A DNA stretch of 64,000 nt from Pocillopora verrucosa. Its lineage: Eukaryota; Cnidaria; Anthozoa; Scleractinia; Pocilloporidae. The stretch covers positions 7,205,440-7,269,439 of the forward strand of contig NC_089320.1 of the NCBI RefSeq assembly GCF_036669915.1, written 5' to 3'. The notes below the pieces were generated by a model. It was given only the letters and a program-made list of their open reading frames with translations, did no database searches and had not been told where the DNA came from. Position numbers and translations under genes: made by a program. Positions 12,791-25,330 of the stretch are shown in pieces (position 1 is the first letter of the stretch; each line of letters opens with the position of its first letter).

Positions 12791-13482
12791 CAAAGAACTT
12801 AAACCTTGACATTGGAAAACTGACATGGACGTTTCTCGCGTACTTTTTAGTTTGTTTTCGCGGAGTTTAAGTCAGTTGTTTTTCATCAAATGATAGTGGA
12901 AATTGACGAATTTCTCAACGCAGTTGAACTGGAAAAGGCCGGAAAGGCAAAACTGCCGAAGATCAATCTTAAGAAATTCCATGTGATTCCATTTCCTTCA
13001 ATCCACTCTGGGACTCATCATCAGTTTGCAAGTGCAGTCGATGACAACCCTGGTTTATCAGATGTTGACATATTCAATTATTTGAGATATTTTTTAGAAG
13101 GGCCAGTCGCAGGAGCCATTCGAGGGCTACCACTTACAACAGAAAATCACGAGTCAGTTAAGGCTATTCTAAAGAAACGATTTGGGCAACCACAAATATT
13201 TTCTAATCATTAGTGCTCATATGGAGGGATTAGTGAAAGTATCAGCTGTAAGTGAGGACAATGATTTAAGACGTCTTCGCCTTCTTTATGATCGAGTTGA
13301 AGCACACGTTCGAGCTTTATAAGCCCTGGGAATAAACTCTGAATCGCATGTGTTACCCCAAACAGAGAGCTAACTCATTTGCATGAAAAGCAGCTTAAAA
13401 ACAACTCCAAAGTGTTGAACAAACAGCAAAAGTACGCGAAAATCTCCACGTCAGTCTTCAATGTCAAGGTTAGAGTTCTTTG
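12791..13482. repeat. Inverted repeat arms enclosing the gag fragment
   Basis: The left arm (12791-12848) and the reverse complement of the right arm (13428-13482) align over about 55-58 nt with few mismatches and gaps. Both contain the core CCTTGACATTG followed later by CGCGTACTTTT. Such arms suggest a foldback or MITE-like element, or an inverted duplication, around the retrotransposon fragment. Confidence 0.65.
12890..13360 (+). pseudogene. BEL/Pao retrotransposon gag fragment (DUF1759-like)
   Basis: An open frame at 12890-13213 encodes a run typical of Pao/BEL gag proteins, with LPKINLKKFH, SDVDIFNYLRYFLEGP and LKKRFGQPQ. After a stop near 13213, similarity continues one frame away (about 13214-13360: H-M-E-G-L-V-K, then LYDRVEAHVRAL) and hits another in-frame stop. 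The usual segment after K-F-H is partly deleted. There is no protease, RT or integrase and there are no LTRs nearby, so this is a dead fragment. It lies between the inverted arms at 12791-12848 and 13428-13482. Confidence 0.75.
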
Positions 13483-14059
13483 GCAGTATTGACTTATTTT
13501 GTGAAATCACTCGCGCCGCGCGTGAATACAAACATAATACCAGGGGGGGGGGGGGGGGAGGAAAAGAAAAGTTTCAATTTAAAATTTTAAACGAAAGATA
13601 TTTCCTTCAGTGTTCATCCACAAATAACGTAGAAATGCTAATTTACAATCAAAGTTTCTTTCACAGGAGGCGGCCGTTCTTGCTCAAATAACTGCATACA
13701 TTTGTATGTCACCTTTTATTTACCAGTGGAATCTTATCTGAGTAACTATCTTTTCATTGCGTGGTTAACTATGGTGATCACGATTATCAACCTTTACTCG
13801 GTATCGCAGCGTGAGCGTGTTGTGAGCGTGCTCTGAAACGTTGTAAGACTGCGTATGAGCAATCATGTCTTTAACATTCCTGTTAAAGGATTACGTTATT
13901 CATCGAATGACACAGGCAAACTCGTCGATCTTACGATCTTTCGATTACTATTCATCAGTACGTTGTCGTTTTGCAGAAGCATAACGTATCGACATTCCTA
14001 TCGTAGCGGTATTCAAGAAGGTTGTCTTCTTGGACCTAGGTAAACGACCTAACTTGCCA

Positions 14060-14230
14060 CGATTCTCCTACAGCTCAGTGGTAGAGCATACGAAGTATTT
14101 TCCGGAAGATCGACCCCTATTGGAATATCTATATCCTAAGTTCGATCCCTATTGGAAGCACTGGGAGTTCTTTTCTTCCGAGCAAGTCCGGGCCAATCTC
14201 TGAATAACATTATCTTTCATTTAAAGATCA
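14060..14230 (+). mobile_element. tRNA-derived SINE-like fragment
   Basis: An A-box-like cagctcagtggtagagca lies at 14071-14088 and a B-box-like gttcgatccct at 14140-14150. The B-box region is imperfectly duplicated (gatcgacccctattgg, then gttcgatccctattgg). The acceptor stem does not fold as a proper tRNA and a non-tRNA tail follows, so this is a SINE or tRNA pseudogene and not a functional tRNA. Confidence 0.5.
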
Positions 14231-15038
14231 CCGGACTTAAAATTTAACATCTTCATTTACATCATCATTGCCATTCCTCCAGATCATCTTTCAGCGATTT
14301 GAACTTTATCATACTTACAGGAAAGCCTTTAAAGCACCTCAACGTCTTCCGGGTCAAAAGCAATTGTTGATCAATTGAACACTTTTAATTATTGTTTTTA
14401 TTCAAGCTTTCGACGGTGGTCAGCCGGCAAAACGAAATATATTTATGAAAAATGGCAACCTTAAACCTTAATGAGAGATGGAACATTGAATTGTGCTTTC
14501 ATGGTAAAATCAATTATTCGCATAGACAAAATAAGTTGTCGCGTCATCAGTGCATCAAATCATACTAATGTTTTATTCAAGACACCTTATGCAGTTTCTT
14601 TTTATATAGGGTTTCGTAACAAAACAAAAAATTTAAGATTATTTTGATATCAGACGTAATTGACCTAAATTATTAAAAGAGAAAGAGAGAGAGAGAGTAT
14701 GCCAGGAGTATGAGTTCCTAGCTACGGAATTATTATTATTCGCGAAAATTGAACTCCTTTACCACTTTTTTTTGGCTTATAACAAGTGGCACTCGACTGA
14801 GCATGTAGATTTCGGCGGTCCGAGACTATTTCCCTCTGTCTGTTTCCCTCACAACTATTCTGATAATCAGTCTTTGACACACTTTAACTGAAAACACATT
14901 GTATACACGGTAGAGTTATCTATAATTAAAAAAAAGAATTTCTTTTTGAGTTGTCAATTAACGATTTGCTTTAAACTAACGTTAGCGTTTTTCACTTACT
15001 ATGTCAGTTATCAGTTTTCCTTTAATGGATCGGATTAG

Positions 15039-18000
15039 TTACAAATAAGATCTGGGAGTCGTCTTTCCTTTGCGTCCTCTTCTACCAATCTTACTTGTGA
15101 CATTCCAAAAAGCTACTTGGCTGGCTCTAAAGCGTTGCTTCAGCCTCGGTTTCACGTCGAGGGCTACGTAAAACTGCTCGTCTTTGGTAAATTGTCGCCA
15201 TGTGATTTTCGAAGAACCGGGAGGAGTAGGAGATCTGAAAAGGAAAAATAACCTATTAAGTAATAGCTATGCTGTGTGCAGAAAAGACCGTTTGATTCTA
15301 AGCGACGCGTGGCGAGAGAGGCCGTGATTCTCCTAGAAGTTGGCCCCATTCTGATCCCTAAATTCAAAATTTTTGAAGGAAGAAGTGGAAACTAAGGAAC
15401 GCTCTAATCAGTTCTTACCCAAATTTGGCAAAATCCGTCCACAGTTTCATCATGTATAGGCTGAATCCCTTTTCGATTTCGGAAAATCTGGGCGTGAAAT
15501 AGTCGATTAAAGAGGAAAGCTTCTTAAATGGTGCTCCGAACACAAAAGAGACATCCATCCCGCGAACTGTCCCAGCCCATGCCGGGAACTGCGTAAAGTC
15601 CGGACGATGCTCAAATACGTAGAGGTAGGTTCTCTCTCTCGTCTTAAAGGCAAGATATGAAATAAAAACAGCATATTATTAATTACATATAATTTGCACT
15701 TTGAAACAGGGACGATACTATTCACTGATAAAAAAGAGTTGGAGCGAGTTGGTAAGAATTTCTTTAAAATCCAAAGCACATGCAATTACCTAAGTTGCAT
15801 GCCACCTAAGTTTGGCATTTGTCTCTTGAAATTTATCTTCAAATTGGTAAAAAAGTCAGAAAAAACGAGCAACAACCTCAAGTTGCGTGTTTTAATCAAG
15901 TTAACTGAGCTATGTTTGTTTTACCTCCGCTAAAGCACTGGCCTCAAATATTGCCGGCGCTAGATATTTAAAGTCGCTTTCAAACTCCAGCATCATTTCC
16001 CTGATGGCAGTTTTGTTGCTAGGATCATTATGGTCTGTGTATCGATACTTGACCAGCTCTTCTATAACTCTATGTCGATCTCTGTTTTGCCATAGACCAA
16101 GTGAACGTTTTATGGTAAATTCAAACTCATTTGTGTCGACATAGGTGAGATTTCCCGCCTCTAGGACCAAGTCAAGAGCTCCTTCGTGTGAAGTAAGCCC
16201 TATCATGACGTTAACACTTTTGTCAGGAAATCGTCCTTCTTTGAAAAGCTTCTGGGGAAATGCAGGAAGGAATTCTCCATCTGGAACAGGCGTGGTAATT
16301 TCTGCTGATATCTCAGTGGGGAAAAGCGATGAAAACCTTGTTTGAGTATCAATAATTTCCGCCGGGCATTTGCTCCGTAAACAGCGAATGAGTTCCATGT
16401 CTGGCCCGCATTTAGCGACTTTCTTCAATTCCTTCAAGGTGTGAGTGCTTGCCCCATTACCTCTAAGTATAGGTGACGTAGCAAAGCCGCTCTGAATTAT
16501 GGCTCCTTGAAACAATCCTTTGGACAACGGAGAAATAAGATGAAGGGAGACACTAATTCCCCCAGCACCCTCACCAAATATGGTCACTTTGTTGGGATCT
16601 CCACCAAAACTTGCAATGTTTTTATTGACCCATTGCAATACCATCACCTGCAGATATGAGACAAAGTAATTCTTAGATATTTTTGTTCGTTGGTTAACTA
16701 CGTTTTACTCAAGAAGAATGGATCTTGAAGTTTTCGACGAAGAAAAAAGAGAGTCAAGTTTATTTTCTTTATTTTTTGTGCATATAGTTTGTAATTTAAT
16801 TGGTAAGTGTTTTGTATGATATCACTGTCTTCTTTACAATACATTTGTACAATGCGTTACCGCACGGTTAGATCCGTATACCTGATCCTGCATTCCATAA
16901 TTTCCCTTTAAGTCAGTGCCAGGAATGTTAAGGAATCCTAATATTCCAAGCCTGTAGTTAAAAGTTACCACGATCACGTCGTTCAATGAAGCCAAGATAT
17001 GGGCCGGATAATGAGCCGAGGAACCGAATGTGAAGTTGTGGCCTTGAATCCAAACCATGACTGCTTTCTTGTCGCGGACTTTTGTAGTGGATGCCGGTAA
17101 AAAAACATTTAGGTAAAGGCAATCTTCGTCCACTATGAGAAAGGGAAGTGTTTAAGCGAGAGTTAACAATCACTTCGAACAAATATATGTTTATCAGAAA
17201 TCGTAGAACGCTTTCAATTGATCTAATTTCCCTCCAGTTTCTTTCTGATAGCACTGGAGGTGTTTTTTGCTCTGTTGCTATACATATTATTTTATATGAA
17301 AGCGTCATGCCTTACCTTCTCCAACACTGACATTAGGAATTGGAAAATCTGGCTGAGGGCACGCAGCTTTGTAGTCTGTCGCTTGTCTGACCCCTGTCCA
17401 TGGTTTGGCCTGGTTTGGAGCAGCAAACCTCAATTCATTCACAGGAGGCTCGGCAAATGGGATCCCAAGATAAGTGAGGACTGATTTTCCAAGTGGGAGG
17501 CTTTCAATCTTGCCGACAATTTTACCAGACTCTATCTGCACGACAGTTGAGTTTTCAAAGCCTCTAACCTGCAAACGAGGATCAAAGAGAGATTCTAAAT
17601 GGTATTATTGAGGGACGACGAACATATGAAGAAAGCTACTAATGATGATCCGGATGTTGTGTTGATTAAATAACAAGCTTCAAATCAGCCACATGACGAA
17701 TTTAATAAAAAAAAGGTCAATCCATTGAAGCCTGAATCCAGAAAAACTCACCAGTTCTGTGAAAGTTTGATTAGACTTAGGCTTGATGCAATTTGTCCCT
17801 GAAACAAAAAAAAAGTCTTGAGTGAATAACTCACTTCTCCTTAAACAGCGCCAACTGTGCAACGTTTCAGTGCCATTCGTTCAAACCCATCAATGAAAAA
17901 TATTTTGACATACCCAAGTTCAGTACGTTGTTCATACACAATTTGCTATATATGTCGAGCACGGTTTCCGAAATAAACACCCATTGTATGTCTTCCAGGT

Positions 18001-21000
18001 CAATTTGCCGCGTCTCTTGCGTGATATCTGTTCGTATTTACCTATTATATACCATTTTTATACTGAAGCAATGTCCCTAATGAGTAAATGGCTGAATTAA
18101 GGGAAGTTAGAGCTTTTCATAAGATTCGCTAACAGTCCTAATATCTAACCTTCGGATATTTCTTCTCTCAGGCGAATCTTGAGCGTGAATTGCTCTCGCC
18201 GCTCACTGCTCCAGCGAATCACAATTTTCATCTCAAGGCCATCATCTCCTCCTTTTATTCCTTTAAGCATCACGGCATTACTATTCAGAATAAATCTGTC
18301 TTGAAACCCCGGCCAGCTATGATCTAGTACTTTGCATTGCGTACTTGTGCAATACGCAATTGCTTTCTTTGGATTTGGCATACTTCTGATATAAAGGTCC
18401 TCTACTCGTGTCCATGGCCGCACCATCTTGACTAAGTGGTGAGTCAGGTTCACATCGCTTCCCTCTTGGGCCCAAATACCTGGAATGAAAAGATTAGTAA
18501 ATATAGTCGTTTTGCAGACAAACGACAGACTGGAAGCTGGATGATTATAAGGGAAATCTGAAAGCCATTCCTGTCCTTGCTATCACACTCGGGTGGAGAT
18601 ACATTCTTTATCATATTCTTCGTAGACTGTAGAGTGATGTACTTATCATTTTTGTCTCTTAGAGCTTGTTTTGCTTATTGAAGACGTCCTTTTTTCGATT
18701 GCTGTCCGCCAACGTTCATTTATTCAGCAGGCATGACCAGTATGCTACCACTAGATAAAATGTTACCTGATCGAATTAGTTGCTCTAGCGCATGGAGATA
18801 AATGAAAAAAGACTTACATTTGGTGGAAAGATCAATCACAACTCGGTTAGCAGTGGTTCGATCTCCATAATAGACGCATTTAAAGGTCACGTTTCTCTTC
18901 CCTGCCTCTCGTGTTGACCGTTTTATAATGAGACTTTCTTTGGATACTCCTTTAACAATGATTCCATCAAACTCCTGTGAATGACTCAGAAGAGTACATT
19001 TCTGGGAATTGTTGCAATAAGCAATCTCAATAAATTTCAAGCTGTTAGAATCCCAAACTTTCCATTTGATGTATTCATTCGAAGATTTCAGTTCTCTACA
19101 TTCCAGACGTAACGTCTCGTTGGGACACATATGCTTTTTTGGTATTTCACCTAAAGAAAAATGATCAAACTTGTTAAATTCACGTTGATCTCTATTCTTT
19201 CCTAGGGGCACTCTAAAATGTTTTTGTTACTGAGAGGTGGTTGTCTCTGGTGTAAAAAAAACTTCCATCGGCCGACCAATCTTATTATAAATAAAAGTGT
19301 ACATTTTAAACCACAATAAACCTGTTGTCCCTGTTGTTAATCCCTTTTATCCCTTTAGAGTTTGAATTTTCGTTTTGAGGCAAATTACATACAAACGAAC
19401 TTCACTGACTGCAGGAAAAGCCCTAAGTAGTAAAGGATGGATGGCTTTTTCTGGGACTCATTTGCAACACGAAAGGAGATAGTACATTCAAAATTGCATT
19501 TTATTTGTCATACCTGAAAAGTTTACCTTTCACCGTGAAATTCTGAGCTCAGGGTCAATTTATTTGATAGTCCGAGTCTTATTTCGTCAACTTATCATTG
19601 GTTTATTGATGCAAAACGGCATTGAAAATACAACGCCGTGATTTTGATGACTTCCTATTTTGTAGAGCACAATGCAGTCAAAATAGTTTTTTTCAGTCAA
19701 ATCGGGAATTTGCCTTGTATTGTTTTCTCTTGTTGAGTGACGACACGTTTGCAAATTAGTAGTGCTCTAACCTTGGACAGTAAACACAAAGCCCTGCAGT
19801 TGACCTGTAAAAGGAAGTTTATCTGCGTAAGTCTCAATGTATTACTTTCATATTAAATTACACACGTAAGGGAAGAGATAATAACTGAACGGAAAAACTG
19901 GACAGATACTCGAGGACTCCCGGGATTTGTGGAAACCGAAAATACTGAAATGAGGAATATTATCACAGTTGCATGTATCCATTTCATTGGCTGGTTTTAA
20001 CTAAAGGAAGTTGCTAAAGTGAAAGTGCTTACTATGCAGAAAGTGACTTAGGAAATGACTCGTTCACAATCAAAGCTGGGGAATTTAGAAGCCCCTCTAC
20101 AATTTTTCAAAATCATTTGAGTCTAAGATTTCGTAGCTGAGAATCATGAAATGCTCACAATCAAAGCATTTCTTTGTTGGTCGACGAGAAAGAAATACTC
20201 CATCTAACGGCTTGTGTTGGCGAGATTCGAATATATGCTTCGGTTTCGCTTTGTCAACACTTTTATCAATTTGACGTTTAATGTAAGAAGAATTTGAGCT
20301 AAAGAAGATGTTTTCAATATCGTAAGACTTAGTGCGAATGCTGATCCTCGAATTAAGCAGCGATGTAAACAAATTAGATTATTAAGCTACAAAAGTCATC
20401 AAGTATCACTGATTGATAGTCGTGTTCATTGATCAGCAAATTTCTTCCTGTGATTTCGTGAAACCCCTATGAACATCATAGGTTTTTTTCCCCCAGGAAA
20501 GGAGGCACATTCGTTTACATGTAATATTTTTTTTTCCTACAAACAGTTTCACTTACATTGATCCACCAAAAGTTAAAATTTTTTTAATCTGTGCAATGAA
20601 AAAAGCCTGATGTGGGTGACTTGTGGGCTCAGTCGCGCAAAACGTTCTTGCCAAACAACTGGCATTTTAAGGGAATTTTACCGAAAAGGACAAAGGAATC
20701 AGAAAGAATGAAATTTGAATACATAATGTTCGAAAAAGACTAATACAAATTGAAAGATCTTTTCAACTTTTTTTTTCCTGTTTATGTATAGTTATTAGAA
20801 AAATCTGAAATCGTTATAAACTTTTCTGAGCTCTCCCTTCATTGTTATTTGAAAACGTGGCTTCGACTGTTATTATTATTCACTTTGTGAGCACATTTTG
20901 AAAAGTGAGATTCACCACCCAAAAAGATGACTGGGATGATGAGCAATTAAAAGACTCACCTTAACTCAGTCTAAATGAGCGCACGCCACTGCACAAGAGA

Positions 21001-21150
21001 CACAGACATATTTTGACGGAAAAAGCATCAATGACCCTCATTATTTAATCAATACGGTCTCATTTAAGTGCCGAAGCATTTAAAAAACAATTCATATTCT
21101 TTCAACTCACCTAGGGTAAGCAAAATCAACAGAGCAGTAAAGGAAGACAT
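15039..21150 (-). CDS. Secreted Ig-Ig-carboxylesterase-like protein, catalytically dead (copy 2)
   Basis: Ten exons give 809 aa: complement of 15039-15234, 15419-15642, 15925-16647, 16882-17132, 17316-17568, 17752-17798, 18150-18479, 18818-19150, 19772-19804, 21111-21150. Intron phases are identical to copy 1. All length differences are multiples of three: the first Ig exon is 9 nt shorter and the linker exon 6 nt shorter, so the frame is preserved. In the large esterase exon 10 of 241 residues differ from copy 1. The inactivating changes are the same: Gly456 at the nucleophile, Arg697 at the His position and QGHNF in the oxyanion loop, with Glu584 kept. Several N-glycosylation sequons occur in the Ig and linker parts. 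The exon at 15642 uses an AAG acceptor. Two open copies with the same lost triad suggest selection on a non-catalytic role. Confidence 0.85.
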
Positions 21151-21614
21151 GTTTTGATTCACGCAAGAAGTTTCGCTTGAAGTTTAGTGAACACCTGTCT
21201 GTTGGAGGGAAAATGTAAAATCGCCTTATCATCTAATCTGTCGTTAGTATTTGTGATCTGGTTCAATATTTAAAGACAAGCTGTTTCTTTCGTTGGTCAG
21301 CATTACTTGTTTCCTGACATCGTCCTTCAGCTGTGCCCTGATACACGTTGCAACAATAATAGATCGTAGATTTTCAGCTAATTGATTAGTTAACATAAAC
21401 ACACTTATAGTTTCCTTGCGGTCAGCACAGGATTTCCTAACGGGAACAAATGAATAAATATTTAGCAAGCTTTATAATACAACCACTTACTTCTCGTAGA
21501 TAGCCTTTTCCTCGGCAACCTCAGAGGTAGTCTGATCTACCTCAGTGATGAAGGAACTGCTTGTGAGTAGTGTGAGGACGAATCTGTCTTACCTTTTCAA
21601 AGCGAGACTTTATA
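21151..21614 (-). promoter_or_regulatory. Predicted promoter and 5'UTR intron of Ig-esterase copy 2
   Basis: TATAAAG on the minus strand at 21614-21608, a conserved GAGAA|GTAAGT donor ending a UTR exon at 21491, and an acceptor (ccctccaacag) opening a UTR exon at 21198. The layout matches copy 1, supporting a shared promoter duplicated with the gene. Confidence 0.45.
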
Positions 21615-22322
21615 ACAATCTAATTGTTTACATTTGCGCATGAGCATGATATGAGCCAAAAGTATAATAATGGTAAAAATAGCCTTTCAATTTTCGCTTT
21701 TCAATGCAGCGGAAGGAACATATTAATCAGTATCCTGCCACACCCAAGACTGTTTCCCAGAAGCACTCAAATGACAACTTTCCAGCTTTTAATATTAGCC
21801 CAAAATATCTTTTCTGGCCAGCGAGTCAATTTACATCTTTCGATAACGAACAGTTCCACTTCTAAAAAAATATCCTCAAGCATTGGAAACTATTCTAAGT
21901 GAGTTTTAATAAGGTTACCTGGCGTGTCTTGTGCTTGCTCAGTGGTACAGGAGCAGAAAACGGAAATGTGCTAAAGGAAAAAGGAAATCGCGGGATGGTT
22001 CTTAGCTGCGTTAAGAGATCACATTATCCTTAGCTGTTCCTGTTATGTTCACTGAGCGATGTTTGATCTAATTTGACAATGATAAAAAGTTTTAAAAAGT
22101 GTACTTAAGATACAAATACTTAATAAAAATGTTTAAAACACATGTACACACAAACCGAAAATGCTCAAAATCATGACCCCAGAACAAAACCGCCTTATTT
22201 ATACTGTCAACTTTCCGCAAACGGATACTATCGTAAGCGGAGCTTTCTATTCAAGGACATCAATTCCCATGACCTTTTTTCCTTCCAGTCAAATTCTGTA
22301 TTTACACCGTTATTGAATGGCA

Positions 22323-25030
22323 TCAATTTTTATTACCTCTTCCGGTTATCAATTCAAGATAGGCAAATCGGAGGAGTCGAGTCTTCCTCTTGCAAGAAGG
22401 TGCATGGTGCAATACTGTGTTTGAATTACGATCATAACTTTCATGTGTTTGAACAGGAAAAGCTAATGATTCTACAAAGAACCTTAAACAAGAAGCCAAT
22501 TTTGTAAAGATTCAAAGAAAGCTCTACATGTTAAAGTGTAACTCAGAAAACAAGAATATCAAAAAAATAATGAAAGCGTTACGCGGGTGCACATAGTCCA
22601 TCTGAACGACGGAGAGACTATTTAAGAAAATAATCTTTGACCAAGGCAGCGACGTCAGTCTGCTTATCAGGTACGAATGTGACGCTAGACCTCTAGTTAT
22701 TTATTGCCCAACAACAAATAATCTTGCAGCTCATCGTTTATCGTTTCGTTCTCAATTTTTATCAGTAGCATTCTTCTCTCCCTCTTGAGTCAACGCTCGG
22801 AATACTTTATTTCTGAGTTTACCCGCTTTTTCTTGTATTTAAATTTTATAGTTAGTTCAAGTCAAGGACGGGGCTGGACCAGACTGCTGAAAGGGAAGCA
22901 AATTCCAGTGGATTTGGATACCTCAAGATCATGATTTGGACCTAAAACCAGGATTTACATGTTTACGACTTCCGTCTTTGTTGACCTTTCTTTGATAAGA
23001 ACGTGAGTAATAACCATGATAGTAGGAAAATGAGACTTCTTTGTGACTGAGGTTTCAAAATAGAGATCTTTTTTTTTTCACGGATTTAATACCTTATCCA
23101 TTCTTGCCGGCAAAGTAATTTCATGCTTTCACCCCCAAGAGCCTCAGTTCTGTCTTCTTTTTGGAGTATTTTGGCGTTAATATCGTTAAAAACCAAGACA
23201 AATTCCTGAAAGCTACTCCAAACACAAAACCGGTCTCTCCATGACTTACAATATGGAGAGAAGGTTCTAGAATGTGGTCAACTGCATTGACAGAAGGCCT
23301 TCCTCCCTTGGTTGAGCACGATTAAACACAAAAATATTCGGTCTAAAATAATACCTTTGCAATTGGAAGGATAGTTTTATTATAACGCGTCAATAACAAT
23401 TAATATATTCTTTAATTTCACTCAATCTAGTCTACCTTCCCCCATCTTATTGTACCTAAAATAAATATGTAACTTTATTTTTGCTCATGTATGCACTACC
23501 ATCTGTGCTTGTTTTTGATACCATAAGTACATAACACAAAATTAATGAACGCAAGGAAAGTTTTCAAGGATGAAAACAGCCATTCCTTTAGTCCTTCATT
23601 TTGTCGACTAGCATAATTACCAAGTATTGCCTATTTCGTTTCGCAGGAAGCAAATCAACGCAAGCATGCGATTTGAGGTTAAAACTGTTCTACCACCGTA
23701 GGTTACACTGTCTGTTGAAGCAGAAAACAAAATAAACAAATAAAAAGAACTACTCAGCAATAACTTATCTATGTCGCTTGCTTAAACATCACTTAGCGTT
23801 TTCCCCTCAAGATTAGGTTGCGCGCAAAATCTTTAACGGAGAAGAGATTGTCTGATCATATTCATATTAAACCAGTGCCCAGATGTTTATTGCGATCGTA
23901 AAATCTTACATCTAGGGGTCGGCGCGCAGATGATCACATCGATCGTGAATGCTGTCGTTACATCCAGGGGTCTTAGATTCGTATCTTACATCCAGGGGTT
24001 TTTAACTGTACCTCTGAATAGTCGCTATGTAACAATGGCGAGTTACATAAGGGAGTGTTTTGTTAAAATTGTAAGGAGGTTCTATATAAGGGTCTGTTCC
24101 CAGCTACTGATATTGATCCCAGATTCTTTCACTGTGTGACCATTGCGTGACACGTTGACGCGAGCGGCTTTGTCTGTACTTTTATCGACAACGGTATTTC
24201 ACCTAAAGAAAAATGATCAAACTTGTTAAATTCACGTTGATCTCTATTCTTTCCTAGGGGCACTCTAAAATTTTTTTGGTACTGAGAGGTGGTTGTCACT
24301 GGTGTAAAAAAAGCTTTTATCGGCCGACCAAGCTTATTATAAATAAAAGTGTACATTGTTTACCACGACAAACCCGGTTGTCCTTAATGTTAATCGCTTT
24401 TTCCTGTTTAGAGTTTGAATTTTAGTTTTGAGGCAAATTATATACAAACGAACATCACTGACTGCAGGAAAAGCCCTAAGTAGTAAAGGATGGATGGCTT
24501 CTTCTGGGACTCATTTACAACACGAAAGGAGATAGTATATTCAAAATTGCATTTTATTTGTCATACCTGAAAAGTGTACCTTTCACCGTGAAATTTTGAG
24601 CTCAGGGTCAATTTATAGTCCGAGTCTTATTTCGTCAACTTATCATTGGTTTATTGATGCAAAACGGCATTGAAAATGTAACGCCGTAATTTTGATGATG
24701 CCCTATTTTGTAGAGCACAATGCAGTCAAAATAATTTTTTTTTCAGTCAAATCGCAAATTAGTAGTGCTCTAACCTTGGACAGTAAACACAAAGCCCTGC
24801 AGTTGACCTGTAAAAGGAAGTTTATCTGCGTAAGTCTCAATGTATTATTTTCATATTGAATTACACACGTAAGGGGAAAGATAATAACTGAACGGAAAAA
24901 CAGGACAGATACTCGAAGACTCCCGGGACTTGTTGAAACCGAAAATATTGAAATGAGGAATATTATCACAGTTGCATGTTTGCATTTCATTGGCTGGTTT
25001 TAACTAAAGGAAGTTGCTAAAGTGAAAGTT
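22323..25030. repeat. Tandem duplication, unit 3 (gene-deleted relic)
   Basis: It begins with sequence matching 10414 onward and follows the left flank of units 1 and 2 (for example 23876-24180 matches 1010-1310). At about 24740 it jumps from sequence like 1860 to sequence like 7510. All Ig and esterase exons are therefore missing and only the 33-nt exon 2 relic remains. A block at about 22952-23612, absent from units 1 and 2, replaces part of the flank. No intact gene is seen. Confidence 0.85.
24775..24807 (-). pseudogene. Relic of exon 2 of the Ig-esterase gene
   Basis: This 33-nt block matches exon 2 of copies 1 and 2 (7541-7573 and 19772-19804), with both splice sites intact. No other exon of the gene is present in this unit, so it cannot be functional. 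Confidence 0.75.
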
Positions 25031-25184
25031 GATGGTGAGGTTAACAAATCGAAAGTGGTTTAGCGTAGTCTTAACTTTTATCGGATATTCGTCGGCGCAG
25101 TGGTCAAACTGTTGTGGACTCACGAGGCGTAGCATGCTGAGACCGCAACAAATTAAATTTTGACAACGGTGATGAAGAATATCG

Positions 25185-25330
25185 TTGTCGATAAGAGTAC
25201 AGACCACGCCAAACTACTGTTGATTTGTTTTTTTACCACAATATCGACGTCAAATAAAATGATTCTTTCATTGTGTGACCATTGCGTGACACGTTCACGC
25301 GAGCGGCTTTGTCTGTACTCTTATCGACAA
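25185..25330. repeat. Perfect 20-bp inverted repeat
   Basis: Position 25185-25204 is the exact reverse complement of 25311-25330 (gtctgtactcttatcgacaa). The right arm belongs to the dispersed piece that recurs at about 1295, 11370 and 24170. The left arm is the same piece inverted. The origin is probably an inverted partial duplication at the edge of unit 3. Confidence 0.7.

Larger units (their letters stand above)
12618..14777. mobile_element. Composite insertion present only in unit 2
   Basis: Unit 1 reads straight through at about 2545-2555. Unit 2 instead carries about 2.15 kb flanked by a short tggct repeat (12618-12622 and 14773-14777), a possible 5-bp target duplication, although about 10 bp of unit 1 sequence is also missing at the left edge. 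Contents: a BEL/Pao gag fragment between inverted arms, a G homopolymer at about 13543-13558, a tRNA-SINE-like piece, and a GA run at about 14680-14697. No other genes are seen. Confidence 0.6.
10239..22322. repeat. Tandem segmental duplication, unit 2
   Basis: Second copy of the unit starting at 1. It differs by scattered substitutions, small indels (for example a deletion corresponding to about 340-520 of unit 1) and one large insertion at about 12623-14772. It carries the second Ig-esterase gene at 15039-21150. Its right edge joins unit 3 inside the sequence matching about 10010-10415. Confidence 0.9.

Noticed and set aside
12890..13360. Host gene encoding a 107-aa protein
   Set aside because: The translation matches the pattern of BEL/Pao gag and is followed by frameshifted gag sequence, so it is a retrotransposon remnant.
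14066..14165. Functional tRNA gene
   Set aside because: A- and B-box-like sequences are present, but the B-box region is duplicated and no paired acceptor stem is visible. A SINE or tRNA relic fits better.
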